64,000 nt of DNA from assembly GCA_029937545.1 (NCBI GenBank), contig JAPYPR010000001.1, positions 299,242-363,241 of the forward strand. The letters run 5' to 3'. Of this stretch, positions 63,735 to 64,000 are shown piece after piece; position 1 is the first letter of the stretch, and each line of letters starts with the position of its first letter. The position numbers and the translations under genes are program-made. Origin of the DNA: Erythrobacter sp. (GTDB lineage Bacteria; Pseudomonadota; Alphaproteobacteria; Sphingomonadales; Sphingomonadaceae). The notes below the pieces were generated by a model that was not told the DNA's origin, did not search any database, and saw only the letters and a program-made list of their open reading frames with translations.

Positions 63735-64000
63735 CTGGCCCTGTTCCTGGCGTCTGAGAAGCTCCGCTTGGCAGAGCGCGAGGATCGTGGCCCGGCCGGG
63801 CGGCCGAGCGTTGTCGCGCCGCCGCCGATCGCGGATTTCGCATCGCCCCCGGCTCCGCCCGAGATCGCCCTGCCCGAAGCCGAGGAGCTCAACCCGGAAA
63901 AATTGAGGCCCGCTCCGGTTGACACAACGGTGCTGGCAACGGAGCAACCCGAACCCGAACCCGAACCCGAACCCGAACCCGAACCCGAACCCGAACCCGA
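63735..64000 (+). CDS. Pro/Glu-repeat protein, partial; possible TonB-like protein
   Basis: The frame is open from 63735 to the window end. It reads LALFLASEKLRLAERED, a proline-rich stretch (VVAPPPIADFASPPAPPE) and then EPEPEPEP from a hexanucleotide repeat. GTG 63693, preceded by AGGGG (63684-63688), is in the same frame but reads only FGKRRRDLTGCG before TGA at 63732-63734. So either the true start is CTG or TTG downstream (63741, 63768), or an in-frame nonsense mutation sits in the N-terminus. Proline-glutamate tracts of this kind are common in TonB-type spanners, but the diagnostic C-terminus lies outside the window. Confidence 0.45.
   Translation, partial: MALFLASEKLRLAEREDRGPAGRPSVVAPPPIADFASPPAPPEIALPEAEELNPEKLRPAPVDTTVLATEQPEPEPEPEPEPEPEPEP
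63948..64000 (+). repeat. (CCCGAA)n hexanucleotide tandem repeat, running off the window
   Basis: Eight full CCCGAA units plus five bases are present from 63948 to the last base. In frame they encode alternating Pro and Glu. Changes by whole units would keep the frame and alter only the length of the tract. Confidence 0.95.

Noticed and set aside
63948..64000. CRISPR-like array at the window end
   Set aside because: The unit is six bases with no spacers and it encodes a Pro-Glu tract in frame.

Overview
The window looks like chromosomal DNA of an alphaproteobacterium, most likely a sphingomonad of the Erythrobacteraceae type. This is inferred from high G+C, the pairing of the CtrA inhibitor SciP with the division-site ATPase MipZ, many ATGA/GTGA overlaps, and gene orders such as nadD-rsfS-rlmH-envC-ctpA. 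No rRNA or other phylogenetic marker is present, so the family assignment rests on recall of protein similarity. Gene content is overwhelmingly housekeeping. There is no prophage, insertion sequence or CRISPR array.

Layout. 1-7.7 kb: the tail of an acyl-CoA synthetase, a bactofilin/M23 peptidase pair, then nadD-rsfS-rlmH-envC-ctpA-dsbB-coq7 (NAD synthesis, ribosome silencing and methylation, envelope remodelling, disulfide and ubiquinone chemistry). 7.7-15.3 kb: a secreted protein of unknown function, the dnaJ-yihY-fabI operon, pdxH, a cation diffusion facilitator, a PhzF protein and a serine hydrolase. 15.25-17 kb: a decayed gmd-fcl (GDP-fucose) pair. 17-19.4 kb: mnmA, a 97-residue gene, sciP and a GlsB-type membrane protein. 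19.5-26.4 kb: a two-gene RND efflux system, a DUF445 protein and a TonB-domain protein with a damaged start. 26.4-31.2 kb: etfBA, sucC, a CysQ-type phosphatase and an OmpA lipoprotein. 31.4-38.1 kb: a CorC-type transporter, tRNA-Thr, gpmA, purEK, folA, ribF and a phosphodiesterase. 38.4-42.2 kb: ileS-lspA-lipoprotein. 42.5-48.7 kb: a dienoyl-CoA-reductase-like SDR, two bacterial PH-domain proteins, an acetyltransferase, an aldolase, a DMT exporter and a YeeZ-like SDR. 48.7-58.2 kb: pepN-pgeF, the bc1 complex petABC, apt, and a Na+/H+ antiporter with an OmpA lipoprotein. 58.3-64 kb: tRNA-Gly, panC, a CsgG-like protein, mipZ with a membrane J-protein and phosphomannomutase, a DUF2059 protein, and the start of a Pro-Glu repeat protein.

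The most interesting signal is not a protein. A dispersed intergenic repeat occurs three times (about 3.41-3.54, 32.75-33.04 and 42.23-42.52 kb). Each copy begins just after a gene's stop with a T-rich patch and a 7-bp hairpin whose stem differs between copies but keeps pairing around a conserved CATCC loop. The two full copies have two inverted arms and lie between convergent genes. The solo arm follows a single gene. The element therefore seems to supply one arm per gene 3' end. A second, unrelated long inverted repeat lies upstream of ileS. Other points of interest are the gmd/fcl lesions (including loss of the catalytic lysine), an extra membrane segment in the RND permease, a MerR/LiuR-like palindrome at etfBA, and two overlapping, mutually exclusive hairpins downstream of sciP.
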